Source: Lachnospiraceae bacterium (lineage in GTDB: Bacteria; Bacillota; Clostridia; Lachnospirales; Lachnospiraceae). From it: a stretch of DNA of 12,702 nucleotides. Each line of letters starts with the position of its first letter. The stretch's first letter is position 1. Location of the stretch: assembly GCA_024684155.1 (NCBI GenBank), contig JAIKXK010000387.1, positions 1 to 12,702 of the forward strand, written 5' to 3'. Both the position numbers and the translations under genes were made by a program. The notes beneath the pieces were generated by a model. It was not told where the DNA came from and made no database searches. It saw nothing but the letters and a program-made list of their open reading frames with translations. Positions 1 through 7,991 of this stretch are shown here, one piece after another.

Positions 1-1409
1 GGATCGTCTTCCTGGATCTCATAAATACCCATATGCATTACAATCATATATGAGGTTTCTGTTTCTACGAACTTCATGTTATTTAAAAGCTTTGAAATCT
101 TTCTTGCATGGAACTTTTCTCTTTCCAATAAGATACCAAACTTATCACCAATCAAACGACCATAAATAGCATCCAAAGAATCTAAAGACTCTAACTGCTT
201 TGCAACCCGGATCAAAAGTTCATCTCCGCTCTTTCTTCCAAGAATATCATTTACACCTTTAAAATCTCTGATATCCAAAGCCAATAAATAGTAACGCTTC
301 TCTGGATTTTCTCTGATTCTCTTTTCAATAATATCAAATAAACCTGCTCTGTTATAAACTCCTGTCAAAGAATCATGGAACGCCATATAACGTTCTTTTT
401 TATGAAGTTCCACTTCCTTAGAAAAGTTTGTAATCTGATAACAGACACCAATATCATGAGTTCCCTTTATCAGTGTTTTTGAAGTAATTTTAAGAGAAAT
501 CTTTTTCCCATTAATCATTCGAACAAAGGTATCCTCTAAAAATACATCATTGGTCTTATAGCGATTTCCCTCCTGAAGCCAATTCAATAGTTCTTCTTCG
601 CATTTATCATAATCGTTATGTTCTACTCGTAATAAGTCCCTGGCATTTTGATTTGCATAGACGCAATCTCCATCCATATCAAAAAGCACCACACCATCAT
701 CCATCTCTCGTATAATGGCAGACAGCATATTATTAATAATAAAGATTGGTTTTCGTTTAATGGAGAAATAATAGATTAAAAATCCACCTGCAGCATATCC
801 GATAATGGAATAATCCACTACAGAATCGGTAATAAGATAAACAAGATTTACCCCTACAATGATTAATAAACTTAGGGCAATCAGAATATAAGTGCCCCAA
901 TATACACTAGCCGTATTTACCAGTTTTCGAATAATGGCCAAAAGTCCTATCATAAAGAGGATGTAACACAAGAACAAATGGCCCTGATAAGGTTTAAACA
1001 AAACCATGTTGTAATAGGTTTGTCCATTAATTTCAATGCTTTCTACCTTTGTTAAATATTCCAGGAAAATGTTTGCAATAATACAAACAGTATCCACTAA
1101 CACAAAGATACGAATCACATAATCCCACCAGGCACCTTTTAATTCCTGATGGGTATATTCATAACAAAACACCAACACAAAATAAAGTGTCCAGTCAATA
1201 CTCATAAAATAAAGGTTATTAAAGACACGATAAGTCCAGTAGTTTGGTACTGCAACCATCATAATTTGTGCAAACACGATAACGGCAGAGGAAACCATTA
1301 AACGCTCTACTGCTTTCCCTATTTTCTTATTACTTTTTCTAGCTGCATTGGCGCACATAATTAATACAATTACTACACCTGCAAATATCACTGGATAGTA
1401 TATTCTCAT
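1..1409 (-). CDS. 7TM-PAS-degenerate GGDEF signalling protein, partial (C-terminus beyond the left edge)
   Basis: A membrane c-di-GMP-type signalling protein of which 469 codons are in the window; the reading frame is still open at base 1. Residues about 5-215 hold roughly seven hydrophobic segments, resembling the 7TM sensor found at the N-terminus of some histidine kinases. A PAS-like region follows (about 225-335, with DDGVVLFDMDGDCVYAN), then a GGDEF fold from about 340. The DSLTGVYNR entry motif and the metal-site region (LDIRDFKGVND, D379) are conserved. The signature itself is IGDKF at 420-424 instead of GGDEF, so cyclase activity is doubtful. In many bacteria such degenerate domains sit in front of an EAL phosphodiesterase; that domain would lie outside this window and is not seen. 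The ATG at 1409-1407 follows GGGAGGG by 11 bases and starts 26 bp after the stop of the upstream cyclase gene, suggesting one operon. Confidence 0.9.
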   Translation of the reverse strand, partial: MRIYYPVIFAGVVIVLIMCANAARKSNKKIGKAVERLMVSSAVIVFAQIMMVAVPNYWTYRVFNNLYFMSIDWTLYFVLVFCYEYTHQELKGAWWDYVIRIFVLVDTVCIIANIFLEYLTKVESIEINGQTYYNMVLFKPYQGHLFLCYILFMIGLLAIIRKLVNTASVYWGTYILIALSLLIIVGVNLVYLITDSVVDYSIIGYAAGGFLIYYFSIKRKPIFIINNMLSAIIREMDDGVVLFDMDGDCVYANQNARDLLRVEHNDYDKCEEELLNWLQEGNRYKTNDVFLEDTFVRMINGKKISLKITSKTLIKGTHDIGVCYQITNFSKEVELHKKERYMAFHDSLTGVYNRAGLFDIIEKRIRENPEKRYYLLALDIRDFKGVNDILGRKSGDELLIRVAKQLESLDSLDAIYGRLIGDKFGILLEREKFHARKISKLLNNMKFVETETSYMIVMHMGIYEIQEDD

Positions 1410-1435
1410 ATTAAAACTATCCCTCCCACATTTCT

Positions 1436-3103
1436 TTAAGTATTCTTATTATGCTTCATGTCAAATTTATTTGCATACATCAGAGCATCTGCTCGACGCA
1501 CCATATCGTAAATATTTTTATCGTAGTCTGACTCATACATAGCATAGCCAAAGGCTACCTTCATATCAATTTCAGGATATGACGTATTCTCAATTTCTAA
1601 CTTTTTCACAATTATTTCAGATAATCGCTCTAATTGTTCTTCCCTGGCATTTGGCACAAGGACTAAAAACTCATCTCCACCCATACGATAGGGAACTCCT
1701 ATCCCCTGAAATGTAGATTCTAAAATCTTTGCCATTGTTTTAATGTAAACATCTCCCATCTCGTGTCCAAGGGTGTCATTACACTTTTTCAAATCATTTA
1801 AATCCAGGGCAATTACAGCCATGTGCTCTAATTCATAATTATTATATTCGATAAAGTGATTATATGCCATTCTATTTTGTATTCCCGTCAAAGGATCCTG
1901 ATAGGCTAATCGTGCGTACTCTTTTGCCTTTGCACCTTCAATCATAAGATGCTTTGCCTTAGTTGCAGAAAAATATCCCATAGAAAAAATATAAATCACA
2001 AAACAGCTAATACCAAAAACCATATGATGACTTTTTCCACTTGTTATGTAGTAAGCAGCAATATCTAACACTGACCCACTCATACAAATCAAAGAAAACA
2101 CCACATTAAATTTTAGATTCTTATTAATTCCTACGGCAAAGTACTCCCGAATAATTTCATAAATAAATACTAATACTGTAAGAAATATCACTCCATGGGT
2201 GATAATTAAGCTCTGTCTAAATTCATATATTCCCGTAATCTGTAAAATTAATACTACTATTGTAGCAAAAACCTGAATTATCTGTAATGCGTTCCAGGCT
2301 TTTTTATCCTCTCTTTCAAAAAGATATTTTGCATACCCGATAAAGGCAAAGGGCGCTAAGCTTAAGCAAAAGAAAGGAATTTCAAAAAGAGTTGGGCAAT
2401 TTGGTATTAACACAGATAAGGCCCGGGAATCTGTCAATTTCCAGAATCCTACACAAATGGCAAAGATTCCCAGCATGATAATATTTTTTTCTAACTCTTC
2501 GTTCTTCCAATTTATAAAACAATAAACTAAAAAGGCGATTCCTATTAATATAGCTACCAGACTTAAAATAATGGATGGCATATCCTGCATAACATAATAG
2601 CGGTTAATAATATCTGCCTCTCCAAACAACACCTCTTCCGGTTCCGTAGCAATACCCTCGTAATCAGGTATCAACCGGATGGTAACATATTTTCCAGAGT
2701 CCTCTCCTTCAAAGGTAACATGGTTCCATGAATGAGTTGAGGTCCAGATCATATATCCTTTTTTTGGACCAAACATGGTATATAAATCCTTTCCTTCAAA
2801 GGAAACCACTACATTGTTATAAGAAGAATAAAAAACCAGGGTACGATAATTTCCTGATATTTCAGGAAGTTCATAGGTATACTCCATGGCATAGCCAAGA
2901 CGGCATCGATTATCTGCCACCTTTTCTTCTTTTATATAATGTAGTTCCTGAAAGTTTTCCGGGGCTTCCGCCTTATCAATGGAACGTCGGAATGTACAAA
3001 ATAAAAAAACTAAAAATATGACACATGCCAACAATATAATTCGATAAGCGGTATATATAATATATTCTGTTTTATTCTCTGGCCATCTGTTCTTTGTTTT
3101 CAT
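1436..3103 (-). CDS. 7TM sensor diguanylate cyclase (GGDEF)
   Basis: A predicted membrane-bound diguanylate cyclase (two GTP to c-di-GMP), 555 residues. One span (about 18-40) leads into an extracellular domain (about 41-175) whose YTMFGPKKGYMIW and VTIRLIPDYEG stretches look like a jelly-roll ligand domain of the 7TMR-DISM kind. About seven spans follow between 178 and 385, then a cytoplasmic GGDEF domain from about 400. DPLTGIQNR, LDLNDLKKCND and RMGGDEF (GGDEF at 475-479) are all present, so activity is expected. The usual RxxD inhibitory site, expected at about 466-469 just before the signature, reads QGIG, so classical product inhibition is probably absent. The ATG at 3103 has AAGGTGAG just upstream. 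A terminator separates it from the TetR gene, so it should have its own promoter, and it probably shares a transcript with the degenerate GGDEF gene downstream. The ligand is unknown. Confidence 0.93.
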   Translation of the reverse strand: MKTKNRWPENKTEYIIYTAYRIILLACVIFLVFLFCTFRRSIDKAEAPENFQELHYIKEEKVADNRCRLGYAMEYTYELPEISGNYRTLVFYSSYNNVVVSFEGKDLYTMFGPKKGYMIWTSTHSWNHVTFEGEDSGKYVTIRLIPDYEGIATEPEEVLFGEADIINRYYVMQDMPSIILSLVAILIGIAFLVYCFINWKNEELEKNIIMLGIFAICVGFWKLTDSRALSVLIPNCPTLFEIPFFCLSLAPFAFIGYAKYLFEREDKKAWNALQIIQVFATIVVLILQITGIYEFRQSLIITHGVIFLTVLVFIYEIIREYFAVGINKNLKFNVVFSLICMSGSVLDIAAYYITSGKSHHMVFGISCFVIYIFSMGYFSATKAKHLMIEGAKAKEYARLAYQDPLTGIQNRMAYNHFIEYNNYELEHMAVIALDLNDLKKCNDTLGHEMGDVYIKTMAKILESTFQGIGVPYRMGGDEFLVLVPNAREEQLERLSEIIVKKLEIENTSYPEIDMKVAFGYAMYESDYDKNIYDMVRRADALMYANKFDMKHNKNT

Positions 3104-3145
3104 ATACTCACCTTAATTTTTGAATTTATACTAATGTTGATTTTC

Positions 3146-3154
3146 ATTTTAGCA
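3146..3154 (-). promoter_or_regulatory. Candidate extended -10 promoter of the diguanylate cyclase operon
   Basis: On the minus strand TGC-TAAAAT forms an extended -10 element, matching TATAAT at five of six positions. It lies between the TetR terminator and the cyclase start and would give a leader of about 36 nt. No good -35 is present; the expected place is the T-tract of the preceding terminator. The assignment rests on position and consensus only. Confidence 0.4.
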
Positions 3155-3167
3155 TAAGTGTAAAAAC

Positions 3168-3203
3168 AAAAAAAGAAGAGAACCCTCTCGTAAGTTCTCT
3201 TCT
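3168..3203 (-). terminator. Intrinsic terminator of the TetR-family gene
   Basis: A perfect 10-bp stem (AGAAGAGAAC with GTTCTCTTCT, arms 3194-3203 and 3174-3183) with a 10-nt loop is followed on the minus strand by a run of Ts. It sits 12 bp after the stop codon of the TetR gene and should uncouple that gene from the cyclase operon. Confidence 0.9.
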
Positions 3204-3215
3204 CCATAAGTTAAA

Positions 3216-3770
3216 TTAATCTACCCAAGAATGAATTCCTATGCTGACAAAATTACACATCTTATCCAAAAATACTTCTCTTGGCATTGGGCTATCGCTA
3301 ATTACCCATAATACAAAAGCATCAATTACTGCACCGGCAACTGCTGTCTGTAAAAGTTCACATTCTGATACCTTCTCTATTGGACATTCTTCCTTAATTA
3401 AGGTAATCATAGCTTCCTTTGCCTGGCGAATTAAATTGGACTGATTTTCCTTTTTCAAAAGAATCTTCATCGCCTCTTTATGAGGTTCAATCTTTGATAA
3501 AAGACTCTCTAAAGGTCCTCTTGGGTTATCCATAAAGTTAAGATTCTCAGGATTTTTAAAAGTCTTTCGCCATTTTTCGATTAACATTTCTTCTACGGCA
3601 TTGTGTAAATCACTAATATCTCTATAATGAGCGTAAAAAGTACCTCTTGATAAATCTGCTTTATCAAGTACTTCATTTACGGTAATTTTAGTGTCTCCTT
3701 TTTCAAATAACAGTTCTAAATATGCCTCGCGTAAACGTTCCTTTGAGCGAATAACATCTCTTCTTTCCAT
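3216..3770 (-). CDS. TetR/AcrR-family transcriptional regulator
   Basis: A 184-residue one-component DNA-binding regulator. The N-terminus carries a TetR helix-turn-helix at about residues 30-49, ending in the typical LSRGTFYAHY recognition-helix pattern. The C-terminal 120 or so residues are helical and resemble the TetR_C type found in DhaS-like clostridial regulators; the ligand cannot be told. Length is normal for the family. The ATG at 3770 has AGGAG seven bases upstream. It is transcribed divergently from the propeller/HD-GYP gene, and the spacer holds a strong dyad, so control of itself and that gene is a reasonable inference. It stands alone on its transcript because a terminator follows directly. 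Confidence 0.9.
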   Translation of the reverse strand: MERRDVIRSKERLREAYLELLFEKGDTKITVNEVLDKADLSRGTFYAHYRDISDLHNAVEEMLIEKWRKTFKNPENLNFMDNPRGPLESLLSKIEPHKEAMKILLKKENQSNLIRQAKEAMITLIKEECPIEKVSECELLQTAVAGAVIDAFVLWVISDSPMPREVFLDKMCNFVSIGIHSWVD

Positions 3771-3958
3771 ACTATTCTCCTAAATTGCATATGTGTGTCC
3801 ATTACCACTTTCTTGTAATAGACATATTTACATTCATTTTTACCATATTATTGCGTAAATTAAAAGTGATTTTCATTAATTCCCTATTATTTTTTTATAA
3901 AAAAGGGTAAAATAAAGAAAACCTGGTTATTGTTTCTTATGTTAATGGGGGAGAAAAG
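3771..3958. other. Divergent intergenic region between the TetR and HD-GYP genes
   Basis: This 188-bp AT-rich spacer contains the start-site signals of both genes: AGGAG before the TetR ATG, and GGGGGAG five bases before the HD-GYP ATG. It also holds the dyad at 3796-3824. Several -10-like words occur (TATTAT at 3885, TAAAAT at 3908), but none has a convincing -35, so no promoter can be assigned for either gene. No c-di-GMP riboswitch consensus was seen. Confidence 0.6.
3796..3824. promoter_or_regulatory. 29-bp inverted repeat, candidate TetR operator
   Basis: Arms TGTCCATTAC (3796-3805) and GTAATAGACA (3815-3824) are complementary at nine of ten positions around a 9-bp centre. The dyad lies 26 bp upstream of the TetR start codon in the divergent spacer. 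TetR-family proteins commonly bind such dyads beside their own gene. That this particular protein binds it is inferred from position. Confidence 0.5.
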
Positions 3959-6925
3959 ATGAGAACACAATTTTCTGTAAAAGTCACTGCACTGACTTTC
4001 TCTATTCTATTTTTACTGGTAACATTATTTTCATCTAGTACAATTCCTGTTGTAAACGCAGATTCGTCCAGAGATTTATCTGGTTTGGATGTAGGACAGA
4101 CTGCCATACTTTATGATTCAAGCATTGGCATGCCTACCTCAGAAGCAAATACTATCGCCCAAACAAATGATGGCTTTATATGGATTGGAAGCTATAGTGG
4201 TCTGGTTCGCTATGATGGCAATAATTTCTATCGATACGACTCCACCACAGGCATTACTTCAGTTGTATCCATGTTTGTGGATTCCATGAATCGACTATGG
4301 ATTGGAACAAACGATAATGGCCTGGCCCTATTTCAAAATGGAACATTCACCTTTCTTCACGAAGATGATGGACTGCCCTCCTCTTCTATTCGCGCCATCT
4401 GCGAAACTGAAGATGGAAACATTGTAGTAGGAACCACCTTAGGCCTTTGTTACGTAGACAGTGAATTCAGTGTCCATTCCTTCGACCATGAATATCTTGG
4501 CTCTGAATATATTTACTCTCTGGTAAAGGGAGCTGATGGCATTGTTTATGGTCTCACCTATGATGGAGATATTTTTCGAATTCAAAAGGAAGAAATTACA
4601 GACTTATACTACAGCAGTGATTTAAACTTTAACGGATATATTTATAGTATTTGTCCTGATCCAGATCATAGCGGTTATGTATATCTTGGTACAAGTAATT
4701 CCGACATTATTTATGGTGATATGTCAAAGGGACTTTCCGAAGTAACCACCTATGTGGCTACTGACCAAATCAGCATGAACACTCTTCACCTTTTAGGCAA
4801 AGAACTATGGATTGGATCCAGTGATGGCATTGGATATATTAATGTAAAAACCGGAGCCTATACCAAGTTAAACCAATCCAAAATGAATTCTTCTGTAGAA
4901 GATATTATGGAAGATTACGAAGGCAATCTTTGGTTTGCTTCCTCCAGAGAAGGTGTTTTAAAAGTTACTACCAGTATTTTTACCGATATCAATCGTATCA
5001 ATGGTTTAGAAGATACTGTTACTAATACCACTTGTCTGTTTAATAAAAACCTGTACGTAGGTACTGACAATGGGCTTTTAGTTATGGATCAAAATTACAA
5101 TATCCTTGATACAGAACTCTCAAATTTATTAAAGGGTTCCCGCATTCGTTCCATTAAATCAGATTCTAACAACAACCTATGGATTTGTACCTATAGTAAT
5201 TACGGTCTTATCTGCCTTCACTCCGATGAGACCTATGATTTTTATAATACCTCCACTGGATTGCTTTCAGATAAAATCAGAACCGTAACTGAACTTCACG
5301 ATGGCACCATGTGCATTGCATTGGTAGGCGGCGTTCATTTTATGAAAGATGGACAAATTACTTCCACCTTTACCAGCGAGGATGGGATTTCCGCAATGGA
5401 TTCCTTAACCGTATGTGAAAACCCAACCTCCAAAGAATTATATTTGGGTACCGATGGAGATGGATTATATATCCTTCCAGAAAGTGGAGATGCTTCTAAA
5501 GTTCTTCAGCTAGGACTTGAGGATGGATTAACCTCTGAAGTAATCCTTCGAGTAAAATACGACTCCTTTAGAGATATCTACTGGATTATTACTTCAAACT
5601 CCATTGCCTATATGAAGGACCATGAAATTACTACAGTTACCAATTTTCCATATGCTAACAACTTTGATATCTTCTTTGATACAAACAATAACATTTGGGT
5701 ACTTTCTTCCAATGGTATTTATGTAGTAGATGCAGATGAGCTTATGGCAAATGGAGAGGATATTATCTATACCCTTTATAATTCAGATTCAGGACTGCCT
5801 CATGTAACTACTGCAAATTCAAGAAGCTATTTAGATGATGATGGAACCTTATACATTGCAGGCACTACTGGTATTTCAAAGGTAAATATTTATGAGGAAA
5901 TCAAAGTGGAAGACGCCCACTTAATTATTCCTTTTATAGATGTGGATGATGAGACCTATTACATCGATAGTTCAAATAGCATTACCATTCCTTCGACTGC
6001 CAAGCGTGTTACCATTTACAGTTATGCTCTATCCTATACCTTAAACAATCCAGAATTAGAGTATTACTTAGAAGGTTTTGACGAAGAAGTCTTTTCCACC
6101 ACCAAACGTGATTTAACAGAAGTTACTTATACAAACCTTGATGGTGGGACCTACTACTTCCACTTAAGTACAGTGGCTTCTGAAGCAGATGATATTCAAC
6201 AAGTAACGGTAAAGATTAAAAAAGAAAAAGCCATTTGGGAACATACCTGGTTTAATATTTTAATTATCCTTGTCATTATTGTCGCTATCGTTTCTCTCTT
6301 CTACCTGTACTTCCGTAGAAAGAATAAGATTTTAGAGAAAAAGCACAAAGAAAACAGAATCTTAATCAAGCAGATTACAAGAGCATTTGCAAAGACCATC
6401 GATATGAAAGACCGCTATACAAATGGTCACTCCTTTAGAGTTGCAAACTATACAAAGATGCTTGCTCAAAAGCTTGGTTATAGTGATGATCAGGCTGAGG
6501 ATATGTACAACATTGCCTTGTTACACGATATTGGAAAGCTTGCAATTCCTGATTCTATCCTAAATAAACCAGAAAGACTAAATGATGAAGAATATGAAAT
6601 TATGAAATCCCACGCTGCCAAAGGAGAAGAAGTTCTAAAAGAAATTACCATAGCACCGGAACTTGCCATAGGAGCTGGTTATCATCATGAACGTCTCGAC
6701 GGAAAAGGTTATCCTCATGGTTATACCAAAGAAGAAATTCCTATGATGGCGCAAATCATAGCTGTTGCCGATACCTTTGATGCTATGTATTCTACCAGAC
6801 CTTATAGAAAGAAACTTCCAATTCAAACAGTTTTAGATGAAATGAAAAGAGTTGCCGGTACACAAATCAATGCAGAGGTTGTAGAGAAACTAGTAGAACT
6901 GGCTGACGAAGGAAAAATTAAATAA
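3959..6925 (+). CDS. Transmembrane beta-propeller sensor with HD-GYP c-di-GMP phosphodiesterase output
   Basis: A 988-residue predicted sensor-phosphodiesterase that should hydrolyse c-di-GMP in response to an outside ligand. A signal peptide ends near VNA (residue 34). Residues about 60-645 carry about 14 Reg_prop-like repeats, e.g. FIWIGSYSGLVRYDG, RLWIGTNDNGLALF and ELWIGSSDGIGYI, enough for two seven-bladed propellers. A Y_Y_Y-like beta domain lies at about 685-752, one span at about 766-786, a short charged linker at 787-805, then HD-GYP. Catalytic elements are intact: H824 in NGHSFRVA, HD at 856-857 in LLHDIGK, H885, HHE at 909-911, GYP at 917-919, and D938 in VADTFDA. The outer half matches the layout of Bacteroidetes hybrid two-component sensors, but the kinase part is replaced by HD-GYP. 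The gene is monocistronic, divergent from the TetR gene, and ends at a bidirectional terminator. The ligand is unknown; carbohydrate is a guess from analogous sensors. Confidence 0.95.
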   Translation: MRTQFSVKVTALTFSILFLLVTLFSSSTIPVVNADSSRDLSGLDVGQTAILYDSSIGMPTSEANTIAQTNDGFIWIGSYSGLVRYDGNNFYRYDSTTGITSVVSMFVDSMNRLWIGTNDNGLALFQNGTFTFLHEDDGLPSSSIRAICETEDGNIVVGTTLGLCYVDSEFSVHSFDHEYLGSEYIYSLVKGADGIVYGLTYDGDIFRIQKEEITDLYYSSDLNFNGYIYSICPDPDHSGYVYLGTSNSDIIYGDMSKGLSEVTTYVATDQISMNTLHLLGKELWIGSSDGIGYINVKTGAYTKLNQSKMNSSVEDIMEDYEGNLWFASSREGVLKVTTSIFTDINRINGLEDTVTNTTCLFNKNLYVGTDNGLLVMDQNYNILDTELSNLLKGSRIRSIKSDSNNNLWICTYSNYGLICLHSDETYDFYNTSTGLLSDKIRTVTELHDGTMCIALVGGVHFMKDGQITSTFTSEDGISAMDSLTVCENPTSKELYLGTDGDGLYILPESGDASKVLQLGLEDGLTSEVILRVKYDSFRDIYWIITSNSIAYMKDHEITTVTNFPYANNFDIFFDTNNNIWVLSSNGIYVVDADELMANGEDIIYTLYNSDSGLPHVTTANSRSYLDDDGTLYIAGTTGISKVNIYEEIKVEDAHLIIPFIDVDDETYYIDSSNSITIPSTAKRVTIYSYALSYTLNNPELEYYLEGFDEEVFSTTKRDLTEVTYTNLDGGTYYFHLSTVASEADDIQQVTVKIKKEKAIWEHTWFNILIILVIIVAIVSLFYLYFRRKNKILEKKHKENRILIKQITRAFAKTIDMKDRYTNGHSFRVANYTKMLAQKLGYSDDQAEDMYNIALLHDIGKLAIPDSILNKPERLNDEEYEIMKSHAAKGEEVLKEITIAPELAIGAGYHHERLDGKGYPHGYTKEEIPMMAQIIAVADTFDAMYSTRPYRKKLPIQTVLDEMKRVAGTQINAEVVEKLVELADEGKIK

Positions 6926-6930
6926 CACAT

Positions 6931-6972
6931 AAAAACAGGACTTTGGAATATCCAAAGTCCTGCTTTGCTTTT
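6931..6972. terminator. Bidirectional intrinsic terminator between convergent genes
   Basis: A perfect 12-bp stem (CAGGACTTTGGA at 6936-6947 and TCCAAAGTCCTG at 6951-6962) has a 3-nt loop. On the minus strand it is followed directly by TTTTT, and on the plus strand by the weaker CTTTGCTTTTAT tract. It lies 10 bp after the HD-GYP stop codon and 19 bp after the stop of the binding-protein gene, so it probably ends both transcripts. Confidence 0.9.
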
Positions 6973-6981
6973 ATCTTTTTA

Positions 6982-7977
6982 TTACTGGTAACTTGCTACA
7001 TTGGAAGAATCAACTTTTTCGAAGTCTACCCAGATGTACTTTCCATCCTCACTAGCGCCTTCAATATCCAAAACACTATTTCCGCTTCCCATAGCCTTAA
7101 TTGCTTCTACTGCCTTTTGTGCCTGACCTTCTGCAGACTGCAAAACAGTAAACTGCATTCCACCATTTGCAATGGATTCGCATCCATCGGTTGTAGCATC
7201 TACTCCACACACCGGAATATCCTTTGTGGAAATACCATTATCTTCCATATACTCCACAACACCAAGAGCCATGGAATCGTTATTGGAAATAACAGCATCG
7301 TATTTTGCTCCAACTGCAGTTGCAACACTCATATAGTCATAAGCTGTTTCTGTAGACCAGTCAGCATAATCTGAAAATGTTACATTAGCCTCTACACTGT
7401 TATCTTTAAAGTAGTTTAATACTGCCTTTGTACGGCCTTCTGTAGCAGAATGTCCTTTTTCTCCCTTTATAATAATTAAGTTAAGAGAAGAAGGTTTTCC
7501 CAAGGTTTCCCATACATATTCTGCTTCAAACGTTCCCGCATCTTCTTCTGGAGAACCTACATAAACGTATTCAGAATCCTTTAACAAATCTGAATCTGGT
7601 TCATTATTTACAAATACAATCGGCATATCTCCTGCTGCCACTTCCATTTGGAGGGCTGTGTTTACATCTGCCAATCTGCAAATACATCCGGAATAGCCGT
7701 TATTTGCAGCCTCTTCTATAATCGCCTTCTGCTGATCTACACTGTTACCACTTTCCTGATAATCAAGAGTAATTCCCGCTTCGGAAGCAGCTGCTGTAAT
7801 TGCTTCAGCCAGACTTGCACGGAAGGTATCTTCCGTATCCGTATTTACAAACAAATACTTTCCACTGCCTGAAGATGATCCGCTCTTAGAAGATGAACCA
7901 CATGCACTAAAACATCCTAGCACTAAAATACCAATTAATATCGTCGCAATCATACGACCTTTATGATTAAATCTCAT
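6982..7977 (-). CDS. MglB-like sugar-binding lipoprotein (galactose/glucose-binding protein family)
   Basis: A 331-residue class I periplasmic-binding-protein fold on a lipoprotein leader. The lipid anchor is probably C26 (FSAC followed by a GSSSKSGSSSGSG linker); C22 is the alternative. Key stretches match E. coli MglB as I recall it: VFVNNEP (VFFNKEP), KGEKGH...GR (KGEPGH...AR), SNNDSMALG (ANNDAMAMG) and CGVDA (FGVDA). Likely ligand positions D50, F52, N124, H176, R182, W207, N233 and D260 are kept, while MglB D154 and N256 become A178 and Q280. The MglB calcium loop is missing. A hexose or related sugar is therefore likely, with altered specificity possible. It is the last gene of an operon with a chemoreceptor and has no permease or ATPase beside it, so a chemosensory role is inferred. 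Its AGGAGGTG ribosome site overlaps the stop codon of the receptor gene. Confidence 0.92.
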   Translation of the reverse strand: MRFNHKGRMIATILIGILVLGCFSACGSSSKSGSSSGSGKYLFVNTDTEDTFRASLAEAITAAASEAGITLDYQESGNSVDQQKAIIEEAANNGYSGCICRLADVNTALQMEVAAGDMPIVFVNNEPDSDLLKDSEYVYVGSPEEDAGTFEAEYVWETLGKPSSLNLIIIKGEKGHSATEGRTKAVLNYFKDNSVEANVTFSDYADWSTETAYDYMSVATAVGAKYDAVISNNDSMALGVVEYMEDNGISTKDIPVCGVDATTDGCESIANGGMQFTVLQSAEGQAQKAVEAIKAMGSGNSVLDIEGASEDGKYIWVDFEKVDSSNVASYQ

Positions 7978-7982
7978 CCTGC

Positions 7983-7991
7983 CACCTCCTA
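7983..7991 (-). promoter_or_regulatory. Ribosome binding site overlapping the upstream stop codon (receptor to binding protein coupling)
   Basis: On the minus strand the receptor's TAG stop (7991-7989) is the beginning of TAGGAGGTG, a near-perfect Shine-Dalgarno seven bases before the binding-protein ATG. A ribosome finishing the receptor therefore covers the next initiation site, which suggests translational coupling. Confidence 0.8.

Noticed and set aside
3138..3880. Shared word TGATTTTCATT near both the cyclase promoter (about 3139) and the HD-GYP leader (about 3868)
   Set aside because: Eleven AT-rich bases recurring once in opposite orientation relative to the genes is weak; not enough to call a common regulator site.
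3771..3958. Possible c-di-GMP riboswitch in the leader of the HD-GYP gene
   Set aside because: The conserved GEMM core was not found and the leader is too AT-rich and short to support one. The leaders of the cyclase and chemoreceptor genes were also negative.
6943..7374. Plus-strand frame of 143 codons starting in the terminator stem
   Set aside because: It begins within the shared terminator hairpin and runs antisense to the binding-protein gene; its composition (many C, H, I) is shadow-like.
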